Below, in pieces: positions 25,368 through 34,791 of a stretch of DNA of 64,000 nt. The position numbers and the translations under genes were made by a program. Location: assembly GCF_014466955.1 (NCBI RefSeq), contig NZ_AP023396.1, positions 186,001 to 250,000 of the forward strand. The letters run 5' to 3'. Source of the DNA: Nocardia wallacei. Its GTDB lineage: Bacteria > Actinomycetota > Actinomycetes > Mycobacteriales > Mycobacteriaceae. The notes beneath the pieces are model-generated. The model was given only the letters and a program-made list of their open reading frames with translations, was not told the DNA's origin and searched no databases. How positions within the stretch are numbered: the stretch's first letter is position 1; every line of letters begins with the position of its first letter.

Positions 25368-26927
25368 TCACCCGACGGTCACGGTCACCTCGGTGATCTC
25401 GGTGCGCGCGGGCAGTTTTCCGGTGTCGATCCGCAGGATCTCGCCGCTGTCCTGCGCCCCGTTCGGCAGGATCTTGGGCCGCAGTCCGAACGGCGGGGCG
25501 TCGCCGGTGCTGCCGCCCAGGCCGAAGTCGCTGTCGTCGGATATGTAGAGGGTCTTGCCGCCGTCGGTAGTGGCGAGGCCCTCGATCTTGTCGTGGCCGA
25601 AGAAGCGGCCGTCGGGCGCCAGCCCGGCCACCAGGCCCGACAGGTCGAGGTGCGAACGTTTGGCTACCGGCGTGATCCCGGCCTGCCGCAGCGCCGCCAC
25701 GCCGTCGGCGGTGGGCACGGCACCGACGTAGGTCTCCAGCGGCTTGTCCGCGACGAGCAGCCCGAGGTTCGGGTCGTAGCGCGCGCCGGGCACCGCGGCC
25801 TGCGGGCCGACATCGGTGGCTCCGGCCAGATCGATGGTCCACAGCTTCTTGTCCGTTTTCGGCGCGAGCTCACCGTCGCGCTCGTCGACCAGGAACGTGG
25901 TGGCGCTCAGCGCGGTGATCTCCGAGACGGCCAGCCGGCTCTGCGGATTCTCCAGCGGATACACGAACTCGCGGACAGCCCTCGAAGGCAGGTCGACGGT
26001 GACGATGCGCGTCATCGGAACCTCGCGGGCCGAGGTGAGACCCGGTGTCCGCAAACCGCTTTGGACGATGCCGACCAGCGTGCCGCCGTCCGGTGTGACG
26101 GTGAGCCCCTCCATTCCCTGATTGGGCGTGCGCAGCGAAAGCTCGCGCGGCAGACCGCTGCCCGGGGCGAGGCGCTCGATCTCGGTGCCGGTGGCGTCGA
26201 AATGCACCAGGAACGGGCCGTATTCGTCGGAGACCCAGAAAGTTCCGTCGGGCAGGGCCACCAGTCCCTCGGGATCCAGGCCGTGATCGGTCGGATCCAG
26301 GGCCCGGCCGTCCAGATCGCGGATCGTCTCGCCCGTCGAGGCCGACCTGTCGACCATGCCGTTGAACCCCACGCCCGCACGGTTTTTCAGTTCCAGGGTC
26401 GATTCCAGCTCCGCGCGACTGCCGGTCAGCTTGAACTTCCCGATCTTCGGAACGAAACCAGGTGTGGGCGAGAGCTTCTCATCCTTCGCGGGACCGTCCA
26501 CGTTGGGCCCGCGGTCGGTCAGCCCGTAGAACTCGTCGGCCGATCCCGGCACCGGGGTCAACGCGGAGCCGAAACCGCTGCCCTGCACCGTCGTTCCGCC
26601 GAACTGCCCCAGCGCGGGGATGTCGGTGGTGTACAGCCGAACGGCATCGGTCGTGGTGACCGAGAGCGTGTCCGACCCGGTGAAACCCGGGTCGGGCGTG
26701 TAGATCACCGCTCCGTCGGGGCGATGTTCGATGCGCCCGTGCGCGGGGTCGGCGATGGCGACGGCCGCGCTGCCGCCGGTGCGCGCGAGCAACTGGTCCG
26801 GGGCGATCACCAGCGGCCGATCCTTTCCCGTGGTGAAGGCCGCCTGTTCGCTCCCGGACGAGCAGGCCGCGACGGCCACGCACAGGGCAGCCAGCGCCGC
26901 GGACCGGACAGTGCCACTGGATCTCAC
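25368..26927 (-). CDS. Esterase-like phytase-domain lipoprotein
   Basis: About 519 residues. The N-terminal signal has a lipobox (LCVAVAAC, then SSGSEQ), so it is probably lipid-anchored outside the membrane. A short cadherin/Big-like stretch (HGRIEHRPDGAVIYTPDPGF) precedes the esterase-like activity of phytase domain: FYGLTDRGPNVDG, DPEGLVALPDGTFWVSDEYG, NQGMEGLTVTPDG, DKIEGLA, DDSDFGLGGS. Such domains form beta-propellers that bind calcium and may cleave phosphate esters. The GTG at 26927 is chosen because it starts the signal peptide directly. Confidence 0.82.
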   Translation of the reverse strand: MRSSGTVRSAALAALCVAVAACSSGSEQAAFTTGKDRPLVIAPDQLLARTGGSAAVAIADPAHGRIEHRPDGAVIYTPDPGFTGSDTLSVTTTDAVRLYTTDIPALGQFGGTTVQGSGFGSALTPVPGSADEFYGLTDRGPNVDGPAKDEKLSPTPGFVPKIGKFKLTGSRAELESTLELKNRAGVGFNGMVDRSASTGETIRDLDGRALDPTDHGLDPEGLVALPDGTFWVSDEYGPFLVHFDATGTEIERLAPGSGLPRELSLRTPNQGMEGLTVTPDGGTLVGIVQSGLRTPGLTSAREVPMTRIVTVDLPSRAVREFVYPLENPQSRLAVSEITALSATTFLVDERDGELAPKTDKKLWTIDLAGATDVGPQAAVPGARYDPNLGLLVADKPLETYVGAVPTADGVAALRQAGITPVAKRSHLDLSGLVAGLAPDGRFFGHDKIEGLATTDGGKTLYISDDSDFGLGGSTGDAPPFGLRPKILPNGAQDSGEILRIDTGKLPARTEITEVTVTVG

Positions 26928-27023
26928 GGGCTGATGCTTATCGTGACCGGGCGACGGCCAGTTGTCCGGCATTTGAACAGTTACCTTTCGGCGATCCGAA
27001 TGGAGCGGCGCACCGTCGCCGCG

Positions 27024-27818
27024 ATGAGTAGTGTCGCATCCGTGACCAGCGATGCCCCCGAACTGAGCGAGCATCTGTCCCTGCTCGGTACGGTCGACAC
27101 GGCGACCGCCCGCCTGCTCGGCGCGGTGGAGAAACTGACCGACGAGGACCTGCCCGGACCGTCGCTGTGCGACGGCTGGACCCGCGCACACGTGCTCACC
27201 CATCTGGCGCGCAATGCCGACAGCCTGGTGAATCTGCTGCTGTGGGCTCGCACCGGGATCGAAACACCGCAGTACGCAAGTCAATTCCTGCGTGATTCGG
27301 ATATCGAGATGGGCGCGCGGCGGCCGCTGGCGGAACAGATCGACGACCTGCGCGCGGCCTCCGACCGCTGGCTGGCGCTGGCCCGCGCCATGCCCGCCGA
27401 CCGCTGGTCCACCCGGGTGCGCACCCGCGGCGGACGGGAGCTGCCCGCCACGGCGATTCCCTGGCTGCGGCTGCGCGAGGCCGAGATCCACCACGTCGAT
27501 CTCGACATCGGCTACCGGCCCGCCGACTGGCCCGGGGAGTTCGTCGCACGGTTGCTGCCCGAGGTGGTCGACGGTCTGGCTCGTGCCGCCACGCCCAGCG
27601 GGCCGCCGGGAGCGAAGCCCATGACCTCGGACCCGGCGGAGCCGAAGCCGCCCAGCTTCACCGTGACGACCACGGACACCGGTTACACGGCCACCATCGG
27701 GACCGCACCCATCACCGAGGTCACCGGTCCGGCGGCCGCGGTCGCCGCCTGGCTCATCGGCCGGTCCGACGGCGCCGATCTCACCGGCGATCTCCCGCCG
27801 GTGCCCGACTGGCTGTAG
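27024..27818 (+). CDS. Mycothiol-dependent maleylpyruvate isomerase-family (DinB-like) protein
   Basis: About 264 residues. The N-terminal DinB-type helical bundle begins LLGAVEKLTDEDL, with PSLCDGWTRAHVLTHLARNADSL, where the first metal His sits, and LREAEIHHVDLDIG carries further metal ligands. A small C-terminal domain (TVTTTDTGYTATIGTAP, AAAVAAWLIGRSDG) is the usual MDMPI extension. These enzymes use mycothiol for isomerisation or detoxification; the substrate is unknown. The start could also be ATG 26999. It converges with the ABM gene 3 bp away. Confidence 0.83.
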   Translation: MSSVASVTSDAPELSEHLSLLGTVDTATARLLGAVEKLTDEDLPGPSLCDGWTRAHVLTHLARNADSLVNLLLWARTGIETPQYASQFLRDSDIEMGARRPLAEQIDDLRAASDRWLALARAMPADRWSTRVRTRGGRELPATAIPWLRLREAEIHHVDLDIGYRPADWPGEFVARLLPEVVDGLARAATPSGPPGAKPMTSDPAEPKPPSFTVTTTDTGYTATIGTAPITEVTGPAAAVAAWLIGRSDGADLTGDLPPVPDWL

Positions 27819-27821
27819 GCG

Positions 27822-28136
27822 TCACAGCCGCCGCTCGTCCGAACACGTGAATTCCCGCACGTCGGCATCGATGATCTGTTCGGAGACGATCTGTTCGGAG
27901 ATGATCTGTTCGGACAAGTCGTCGCCCGGTCCCGTGCCACGAAAGGACTGGACGGCCGCGCGCGAGGTCCAGCGCTCGTAGACGGTGACGCGGTCGGGCT
28001 CGACGGGATCCGCGGACCGGGCGTAGTCCAGGCAACCGGGGGCGGACCGGGCGGCCTCGACCGCGGCGCGGCAGCTGTCGAGGTAGCGGTCCAGGACGCG
28101 CCGGTCTCCGGCGACTATCAGCACGTCGTGCAGCAT
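27822..28136 (-). CDS. Antibiotic biosynthesis monooxygenase (ABM)-domain protein
   Basis: A 104-residue ferredoxin-like ABM protein: DVLIVAGDRRVLDRYLDSC, then PGCLDYARSADPVEPDRVTV and YERWTSRAAVQSF, all characteristic. Such proteins act as cofactor-free monooxygenases or heme-degrading or sensor proteins. The C-terminus contains a five-residue tandem repeat, SEQII SEQIV SEQII, from three 15-bp units around 27870-27915; this may be recent expansion. The ATG at 28136 gives MLHDVLIVAGD. Confidence 0.75.
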   Translation of the reverse strand: MLHDVLIVAGDRRVLDRYLDSCRAAVEAARSAPGCLDYARSADPVEPDRVTVYERWTSRAAVQSFRGTGPGDDLSEQIISEQIVSEQIIDADVREFTCSDERRL

Positions 28137-28299
28137 AGGCCGGGAGTCCCGGTGCTTCCGGACCGGACGAGCCCGCCGAAAACCGGTGGCGATCCGGTGC
28201 CCGGTGCTGGCAACCTGGGAGTTCGTACCCCGGCGCGAGCTCTGCGGCGTCCGCTGCATGGGGCGGCAGAATCTGGCGAAAGGCGAAGGGGGAGAAGCT

Positions 28300-30189
28300 G
28301 TGTCCGTCGTCCTGGCGGGAGCCTCGTCCGATACGGAGGCCGACAGTACCGGATCGAACGCACCGGGCGACAATTCGCGTTCGGGTCCGCTGCGGCGGCT
28401 GTGGCCGGATTTCCGCCCGTACCGCCGCGCGCTCTATGCCAGCGCCCTGCTGCCGGGTTTCGGCATGCTGTGCGATCTGCTGGTGCCGGTGCTGACCGCG
28501 CGGATCGTCGACGGGCCCGTCGCCCGGCGCGATTTCGGCGGCATCTGGGGGCCGGTGCTGCTGGTGGCCGTCCTGTCGCTGCTCAGCACCGCGACGTCGT
28601 GGCTGCGGCGCTGGGTCATCGCCCATCCCGCCGCGCAGCTGGAAGTCCGCTTGCGCGCCAGGCTGTTTCGGCGATTACAGATCTTGTCCGTCGGCGTCCA
28701 CGACGGCATGGAATCGGGCCAGCTGACCTCCCGCGCCATCACCGACATGTCCACGCTGCGGCGGTTCTTCGCGTTCGTGGCGCCGACACTGGTCGCGCTG
28801 TCGATGACACTGGCCGCCGGGGTGCTGATCCTGTTCGCGTTCGCCTGGCAGATCGGTCTGGTCGAATTGCTGATCGCGGTGCCGCTGGTGCTGCTGGCGC
28901 TGCGATTCGAGCAGGAGTACGGGCGGGCGTCGCGGCGCGCCCAGGACCAGTCCGGCGATCTGGCGACCACGGTGGAGGAGTCCGCGCAGGGCATCCGGGT
29001 GCTCAAGGCTTTCGGCCGCGGTCTGTGGTTCGGCGGCCGGTTCCGGCGGCAGGCCCGCGAACTGCAGCGGCTGGAGATGGACAAGGTGCGGCTGGCCGCC
29101 CGGCTGTGGACGGCACTGAACACCCTGTCGACACTGAGCATCGCGGCGGCGCTGGCCATCGGTGGCTTCCTGCTCACGTCGGACACGATGACGCTCGGCA
29201 CCCTGGTCGCGGGCATCACCCTGGCTACCTACCTGCAGTGGCCGATCATGGGAATCGGGTTCGTGCTGGCGGAGATGAATCAGGCCCGCACCGCCGCGGA
29301 ACGGTACTGGGAGATCATCGACACTCCGGTGGAGATCGCCGATCCCGCGCGGCCGGTTCCCGCGCCGCGGCCACTGCGCGGTGAATTGCGCTTCGACAGG
29401 GTCCGATTCCGCTTCCCGGACGCCGAACATGATCTGCTGCACGAGGTTTCGCTGCGCATCCGGCCGGGGGAGACGGTCGCGATCGTCGGTGCCACCGGGA
29501 GCGGCAAAACCGCTGTGCTCGGGCTGGTTCCGCGACTGTTCGACGTCTCCGCCGGTTCGGTCACCGTCGACGGCGTCGACATCCGCTCGCTGCGGCTGGC
29601 GGATCTGCGCTCGATCGTGTCGGTCGCGTTCGAGGAGCCGGTGCTGTTCTCGGCGAGCGTGCGCGAGAACATCACGCTCGGGTACCCCGACGCGACCGCC
29701 GACCAGGTCCGCGCCGCGCTCGACGTCGCCTGCGCCACCGAATTCGTGGACAACCTGCCCTGGGGGCTGCGTACCCGCATCGGTGAGCAGGGCCTGAGCC
29801 TGTCGGGCGGGCAGCGGCAACGCCTGGCGCTGGCCCGCGCGGTGCTGGACCGGCAGCGCCACACGGACGGGCACATCGTCGTGCTGGACGATCCGCTGTC
29901 GGCCCTGGACGTCACCACCGAGGAAGTGGTGCAGGCGCGGCTGCACGACGCGCTCGCCGGAGCGACCGTGCTGCTCGTCGCCCACCGCCCGTCCACCGCC
30001 GCCTGGGCCGACCGGGTCGCGGTGCTCGACGGCGGGCGCATCATCGCCGACGGTCCGCACGAACGTCTGCTGGAAACCTGCCCGCGCTACCGCGAACTCA
30101 TGGGTGGCGTGGTCGCGGGGGACCGCGCCACCGAGGCGCGTGCCCCCGAAGACAGTGAATCGCAAACCCTTTCAGCCGACAGGAGGTGA
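28300..30189 (+). CDS. ABC exporter half-transporter with a degenerate ATPase site (first of a pair)
   Basis: About 629 residues: an N-terminal six-helix membrane domain and a C-terminal ATPase domain. Walker A is GATGSGKT, the signature LSGGQRQ and Walker B VVLDDPLSALD, with Asp where the catalytic Glu is normally found; the switch His is present (VAHRPST). The GTG at 28300 follows GGGGGAGAAGCT. Paired with the next gene it should form a heterodimeric exporter with one consensus and one degenerate site. The substrate is unknown. Confidence 0.88.
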   Translation: MSVVLAGASSDTEADSTGSNAPGDNSRSGPLRRLWPDFRPYRRALYASALLPGFGMLCDLLVPVLTARIVDGPVARRDFGGIWGPVLLVAVLSLLSTATSWLRRWVIAHPAAQLEVRLRARLFRRLQILSVGVHDGMESGQLTSRAITDMSTLRRFFAFVAPTLVALSMTLAAGVLILFAFAWQIGLVELLIAVPLVLLALRFEQEYGRASRRAQDQSGDLATTVEESAQGIRVLKAFGRGLWFGGRFRRQARELQRLEMDKVRLAARLWTALNTLSTLSIAAALAIGGFLLTSDTMTLGTLVAGITLATYLQWPIMGIGFVLAEMNQARTAAERYWEIIDTPVEIADPARPVPAPRPLRGELRFDRVRFRFPDAEHDLLHEVSLRIRPGETVAIVGATGSGKTAVLGLVPRLFDVSAGSVTVDGVDIRSLRLADLRSIVSVAFEEPVLFSASVRENITLGYPDATADQVRAALDVACATEFVDNLPWGLRTRIGEQGLSLSGGQRQRLALARAVLDRQRHTDGHIVVLDDPLSALDVTTEEVVQARLHDALAGATVLLVAHRPSTAAWADRVAVLDGGRIIADGPHERLLETCPRYRELMGGVVAGDRATEARAPEDSESQTLSADRR

Positions 30190-30194
30190 CGAAG

Positions 30195-32177
30195 ATGCCG
30201 GAAAGCTCCGTCCCGCAACGGGATTCCTCGCCGGTTTCCCCGCAGCCTGTGGCGCCGACGCCTCCGGCCGCATCCCCGATCGGCGCGGCCGAGCCGGCGT
30301 CTGCGCCGAGTACCGAGCCGGGCGCATCCGAGGCCGAATGGCGTGGTGTCGCCGCCGAGGAGATCGAGGCGTCCGATGCGGTGAATCTCGCGCTGGCGGC
30401 ACGGCAGCGGCGGTTGCTGTGGTCGCTGGTGCGGCCGTATCGGCTGTGGGCGCTGGCGGCGCTCGTGCTGATCGTGGTGGACAACGCCGCCATGGTGTCG
30501 GCGCCGCTGTTCGTGGCGCACGGGCTGGATGCCGGTGTGCGCCCGGCGATGTCGGGGGACTGGGGTCCGCTGCTGCTGGCCGTCGGCGGGGTGGCCGGAT
30601 GCGCGGCGCTGGGTGGCGTGACGACGTTCCTGTTCCTGCGCGTCTCTGGCCGGCTGAGCCAGCAGGTGCTGTTCGATCTGCGGATGCGGGTGTTCGCCCA
30701 CGTGCAGCGGCTGTCGGTCGGCTTCCACGAGAACTACACCTCGGGCAAGATCGTCGCCCGGCTCACCAGCGATCTGGAGTCGCTGGAGGACCTGCTCGAC
30801 CGCGCCCTCAACGACGCCCTGAGTGCGGTGCTGTCCGTCGCGACCATCGCGGTGATCCTGGTGTGGCTGGACATTCCGCTCGCACTGGTGGTGCTGGCCG
30901 GATTCGTCCCGCTGGTCTACGTGACCCGCTGGGCACAGCGGCGGCAGCGGGCGGGGTACCGGCGCACCCGCAGCGCCATCGCGAAGGTCGTGGTTCATTT
31001 CGTGGAAGTAATGGGCGGGATGCGTGCGGTGCAGGCCTTCCGCCGCGAGGACCGCAACCAGACCATCCTGGCGACCGAGGACGACGAGTACCGCGCCGCG
31101 AACGCCGGGGCGCTGCGCGGCATGGCCGCCTACATCGGTTTGGTGCGGCTGATCAGCAACGGGACCACCGCGGTGATTCTGGTGGTGGGCGCGTGGCGAG
31201 TCATCCACGGCCACGTCGAGATCGGCGTGCTGGCGGCGTTCCTGCTGTACCTGCGGCAGTTCTACGGACCGCTGGACGAATTGGCGCAGGTGTTCAACTC
31301 CTACCAATCCGCGGCTGCGGCGCTGGAACGCATCTCCGGGGTGCTCGAGGAGCGGCCGACCGTGGCCGAACCGCGCACGCCGCATCCGCTCGGCCGGGCG
31401 CGCGGCGAATTGACGCTCGAGGACGTCCACTTCGAATATCCGGCGCGAAATACTCAGGACGACGAGGAACCGGTGGAAAATTCGGCGAAAACGCCTGTGC
31501 TGCCGAAATTCTCCTTGCGAATTCCGGCCGGACAGGTGATTGCGCTGGTGGGTGACACGGGGGCCGGTAAATCGACGCTGGCCAAACTCGTCGCGCGTTT
31601 CTACGATCCGTCCGGTGGCGCCGTGCGGCTGGACGGCGTGGATCTGCGCGAGGTGTCCGATGTCGACCTGCGCCGCAATATCGCCATGGTGACGCAGGAG
31701 TCGTACCTGTTCTCCGGTTCGGTGGCCGACAATATCCGGCTCGGGAAGCCCACCGCGACTGATGCCGAGGTGCACGCCGCGGCCCGCGCGGTCGGGTTCT
31801 ACGACTTCGCCATGTCGCTGCCGGAGGGTTTCGACACCGATGTGCGCAAGCGCGGCGGGCGGTTGTCGGCGGGGCAGCGTCAGCTGGTCGCGTTCGCGCG
31901 GGTGTTCCTCGCCGACCCGGCGGTGATCGTGCTCGACGAGGCCACCTCGAGCCTCGACATTCCGGGCGAGCGGCAGGTGCAGCATGCGCTGGAAACCGTG
32001 CTGCGCGACCGGACCGCCGTCATCATCGCGCACCGCCTGTCCACGGTGGCCATCGCCGATCGGGTGCTGGTGCTGGAATCCGGCCGCATCGTCGAGGACG
32101 GCTCCCCGGCCGAGCTGACGGCCGGCACCGGGCGCTTCGCCACACTGCACACGGCCTGGCAGGAGTCGCTGGTGTGA
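30195..32177 (+). CDS. ABC exporter half-transporter with a consensus ATPase site (second of a pair)
   Basis: About 660 residues, a six-helix membrane domain plus ATPase domain: Walker A GDTGAGKST, LSAGQRQ, Walker B VIVLDEATSSLD with the catalytic Glu, and switch His IAHRLST. The first 60 residues are a Pro/Ala-rich, probably disordered tail. AGGAGGTGACGAAG before ATG 30195 is a strong ribosome-binding site, and the gene starts 5 bp past the previous stop. A start overlapping the previous stop (GTG 30186) is less likely. It forms the heterodimer partner of the gene before it. Confidence 0.9.
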   Translation: MPESSVPQRDSSPVSPQPVAPTPPAASPIGAAEPASAPSTEPGASEAEWRGVAAEEIEASDAVNLALAARQRRLLWSLVRPYRLWALAALVLIVVDNAAMVSAPLFVAHGLDAGVRPAMSGDWGPLLLAVGGVAGCAALGGVTTFLFLRVSGRLSQQVLFDLRMRVFAHVQRLSVGFHENYTSGKIVARLTSDLESLEDLLDRALNDALSAVLSVATIAVILVWLDIPLALVVLAGFVPLVYVTRWAQRRQRAGYRRTRSAIAKVVVHFVEVMGGMRAVQAFRREDRNQTILATEDDEYRAANAGALRGMAAYIGLVRLISNGTTAVILVVGAWRVIHGHVEIGVLAAFLLYLRQFYGPLDELAQVFNSYQSAAAALERISGVLEERPTVAEPRTPHPLGRARGELTLEDVHFEYPARNTQDDEEPVENSAKTPVLPKFSLRIPAGQVIALVGDTGAGKSTLAKLVARFYDPSGGAVRLDGVDLREVSDVDLRRNIAMVTQESYLFSGSVADNIRLGKPTATDAEVHAAARAVGFYDFAMSLPEGFDTDVRKRGGRLSAGQRQLVAFARVFLADPAVIVLDEATSSLDIPGERQVQHALETVLRDRTAVIIAHRLSTVAIADRVLVLESGRIVEDGSPAELTAGTGRFATLHTAWQESLV

Positions 32178-32240
32178 GTGGGCGGCGCGCGGCACCTACG
32201 GCGCGCGGGAGACGGGTGACTCGTCACTTACGGTAGAGAG

Positions 32241-32876
32241 GTGAGCAATCCAGCCCAGGGCAATTCGGCGGCCGCCCCGGCGAGCGGCGAACGTGCGGAC
32301 GCGGCAGCGGTATCGCGCTGGCCCGCGATGCTCACCTGGCGGTCGCACAATGCCTCCCGCATGGAATCGGTGCGGGTGATCCTCACCGGCAATCGGATTC
32401 GCGCCTCCGGCCGCATCATCGCCGGTGATTGCGACGAGCACCCCGCGTTCAGCGCCTCCTACGACCTGGTCACCGATGAGAGCGGGGTGACCAAGCGGCT
32501 GTCGCTGCGCAGCACGGTGGCCGCGGGCGAGCGGCACGCCTCGATCGCCCGCGACGAGGAGAACTACTGGCTGATCGACGCCGGCGGCACCCACGTGCGC
32601 TCGACCTTCGGCGGCGCGCTGGACGTCGACGTGGTGCTCAGCCCGTTCTTCAACACACTCCCGATCCGCCGCTACGGCCTGGCCCAGGCCGCCGAGGACG
32701 TCCAGGTCCCCGTCGTCTACGTGCGCCTGCCCGATCTGCTGGTGCAGGAGGCGAGTCTCACCTACTCCAGCGGCGCCGACGGCATCCACGTCCTCTCGCC
32801 GGTTTCGAGCGCCACCGTCACCGTCGACTCCGACGGCCTCGTGCTGGACTACCCCGGCCTGGCGGAACGGATCTGA
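32241..32876 (+). CDS. Putative glycolipid-binding protein (DUF1089-like)
   Basis: A 211-residue protein resembling the DUF1089 family: MLTWRSHNASRMESVRVILT, SASYDLVTDESG, and LSPFFNTLPIRRYGL with TYSS near the end. A structure in the family has been described as a lipid- or glycolipid-binding beta-barrel; the physiological ligand is unknown. It begins at GTG 32241. The C-terminus reads VLDYPGLAERI, and that segment, with its stop, recurs in degenerate form seven times in the following 300 bp (see repeat). It follows the ABC exporter and may share its transcript. Confidence 0.75.
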   Translation: MSNPAQGNSAAAPASGERADAAAVSRWPAMLTWRSHNASRMESVRVILTGNRIRASGRIIAGDCDEHPAFSASYDLVTDESGVTKRLSLRSTVAAGERHASIARDEENYWLIDAGGTHVRSTFGGALDVDVVLSPFFNTLPIRRYGLAQAAEDVQVPVVYVRLPDLLVQEASLTYSSGADGIHVLSPVSSATVTVDSDGLVLDYPGLAERI

Positions 32877-33177
32877 CCCCGGTCGTCCTGGACTACCCGG
32901 GCTTCGCGGAACAGATTTGGCACGGGTTGTCTCGGACTACCTGGCGGAACGGATCTGACTCGGGTTGTCTCGGACTAGCCGGGCTTCCGGGAACGGATCT
33001 GGGGCATCCTGGACTACCCGGCCCCGGCGGAACAGATCCGACCCCGGTCGTCTCGGACTGCCCGGGCCTGGTGGAACAGGTCTGACTCGGGTTGTCCTGG
33101 ACTGACCGGGCCTTGCGAACCGATCTGACCGGGTTGTGCTGGACTACCCGGGCAAAGCGGAACAGATCTGACCCGTA
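32837..33177. repeat. 44-bp degenerate tandem repeat made from the 3' end of the preceding gene
   Basis: The last codons of the glycolipid-binding-like gene (CTGGACTACCCCGGCCTGGC, then GGAACGGATCTGA) are followed by about seven variants of the same 44-bp unit, for example starting at 32882 and 33134. The period is seen from CTGGACT at 32844 and 32888. Copies carry substitutions and small deletions (the second lacks five bases). Each unit ends close to a stop codon in the original frame, but 44 is not divisible by 3. The array ends just before the tyrA stop. Confidence 0.85.
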
Positions 33178-33178
33178 C

Positions 33179-34129
33179 TCAATCGAGGGTGCGGAGGACA
33201 CCGCCGCGTCGGCCTGCGTCGTGTAGTTCTTCGAGCCAGTTGTGGTCGCCGGGACGGATGCCGGTGATTTCCCAGCGTTCGAGGGTGTCGTAGCGGTTGC
33301 GTTCGGTGTAGCCGGCGTCGACGAGTTCGCCCAGGGAGCCGGTGGCGGACAGGTTGTCGCGGGCGGCGGTGAGTAGTCGCAGGATGTCGTCGAGGGCGTC
33401 GAGCAGTGCGGCGGAATTCGGCTCGCAGATGGCTCGGACGAGGTCGGGGGCGGTGGCCGCGACTCGGGTGCCGTCGCGGAACGATCCCGCGGCCAGTCCG
33501 AGCGCGAGGTCGCCGCCGCCCGCTCCGGCCACCGCCAGTGCCTCGGCGAGCACGTGGGGCAGATGCGAGATGCGCGCGACCGCGCGGTCGTGTTCCGCGG
33601 CGACCACCGGGACCAGGTACGCGCCGCAGTCCAGCGCCAGCCGCGCGACCCGCGTCCACGGGTCGGCGTGGGTGCCGGCGTCGACCCCGATCGCCCAGGC
33701 CGCGCCCTGGAACAGGTCGGAACTCGATGCCGCCCAACCCGATTCGGAGGTACCGGCCATCGGATGGCCGCCCACGTAGCGCGCCCCCAGCTCGTGCTCG
33801 CGCACGGCGGCGGCGACCGGGCTCTTCACGCTGACCACATCGGTGAGCGGGCAGTCGGGCGCGAACTGTTTCACATCGGACAGGATCGGTGCGAGGGCGG
33901 GCATCGGCACGCCGACCACCACCAGCGCATCGGCCGCAGCGGCCCGGGAAAGTACGGCTTCGATATCGCCGTCCACGTCGAACCCGTCGGCGCGGGCGGC
34001 GCGCACACCGGTCTCCGAACGGTTGTACCCCCAGGCCGCATAACCCGCGGCGACGGCGGCGCGCAGCACCGATCCGCCGATCAATCCCGTGCCCAACACG
34101 CATACGGCTGATTTTCGGTCGCCTGTCAC
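33179..34129 (-). CDS. tyrA: Prephenate dehydrogenase
   Basis: About 316 residues. The Rossmann motif VLGTGLIGGSVLRAA is at the start, then VVGVPMPAL, SVKSPVAAAV, HPMAGTSESGW (substrate loop) and PHVLAEALA with the catalytic-side His region. It oxidatively decarboxylates prephenate towards tyrosine. GTG 34129 (MTGDRKSAVCVLGTG) leaves a 58-bp divergent gap to the tadA-associated gene; longer starts at 34189 or 34210 would overlap it. The neighbourhood (tyrA, tadA-associated gene, tadA) is the same as in mycobacteria. Confidence 0.9.
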   Translation of the reverse strand: MTGDRKSAVCVLGTGLIGGSVLRAAVAAGYAAWGYNRSETGVRAARADGFDVDGDIEAVLSRAAAADALVVVGVPMPALAPILSDVKQFAPDCPLTDVVSVKSPVAAAVREHELGARYVGGHPMAGTSESGWAASSSDLFQGAAWAIGVDAGTHADPWTRVARLALDCGAYLVPVVAAEHDRAVARISHLPHVLAEALAVAGAGGGDLALGLAAGSFRDGTRVAATAPDLVRAICEPNSAALLDALDDILRLLTAARDNLSATGSLGELVDAGYTERNRYDTLERWEITGIRPGDHNWLEELHDAGRRGGVLRTLD

Positions 34130-34187
34130 CGGATCAGATTCGCATACGACTTCAACATTTCCGCCCAAGCGGACTACCGTTGCGGCC

Positions 34188-34727
34188 ATGGCAGCACAGC
34201 GCTCGAGCACGAACAGGGCGGCGTCGGACGATTACGAAGACGTCGAAGGGTTCGCAGTGGCGGTTGTCCGCGAAGAAAGCACCTGGCGATGCAGCCCGCT
34301 GTCCCCCGCGGCACTCAACAGTTTGACGGCAGCCGAACATGAACTGCGCGCACTGCGCAGCACCGGAGCGGTGTTCGGATTGCTCGATGTCGATGACGAA
34401 TTCTTCATAGTTTTGCGGCCCGCGCCGACCGGCAGCCGGCTGTTGCTCTCGGATGCCACGGCGGCGATCGACTACGACATCGCCGCGGACGTCCTCGAGA
34501 CATTGAATGTCGAGATTCCGGATATCGATCCCGACGAACTCGACGACGTCGAGCCCTGGGAGGAAGGCGACCTCGGCGTACTCGCCGACCTGGGCCTGCC
34601 CGAACCGGTCCTGAGCGTCATTCTCGCCGAAACCGACCTCTACCCCGACGAGCAGCTCGGCATGATCGCCCAGCGACTGGGTTTCGCCAACGAGCTGTCG
34701 GCGGTGCTGGACAAGCTCCCCCGCTGA
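34188..34727 (+). CDS. tRNA adenosine deaminase-associated protein
   Basis: A 179-residue acidic protein (MAAQRSSTNRAASDDYEDVE...) that in actinobacteria lies next to tadA and carries that name by context. Features are FAVAVVREESTWRCSPLS, VFGLLDVDDEFFIVLRP and a run of acidic residues DIDPDELDDVEPWEEGD. The molecular function is not established; a role with TadA is inferred only from linkage. It is divergent from tyrA and followed, after a 15-copy 18-bp repeat, by tadA. Confidence 0.8.
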   Translation: MAAQRSSTNRAASDDYEDVEGFAVAVVREESTWRCSPLSPAALNSLTAAEHELRALRSTGAVFGLLDVDDEFFIVLRPAPTGSRLLLSDATAAIDYDIAADVLETLNVEIPDIDPDELDDVEPWEEGDLGVLADLGLPEPVLSVILAETDLYPDEQLGMIAQRLGFANELSAVLDKLPR

Positions 34728-34791
34728 ACCGGTGCCGAACCCCAATCGGTCGCCGGGCGCGGCAGGGCTGCCGAGCACGACTCGGCCGTCG

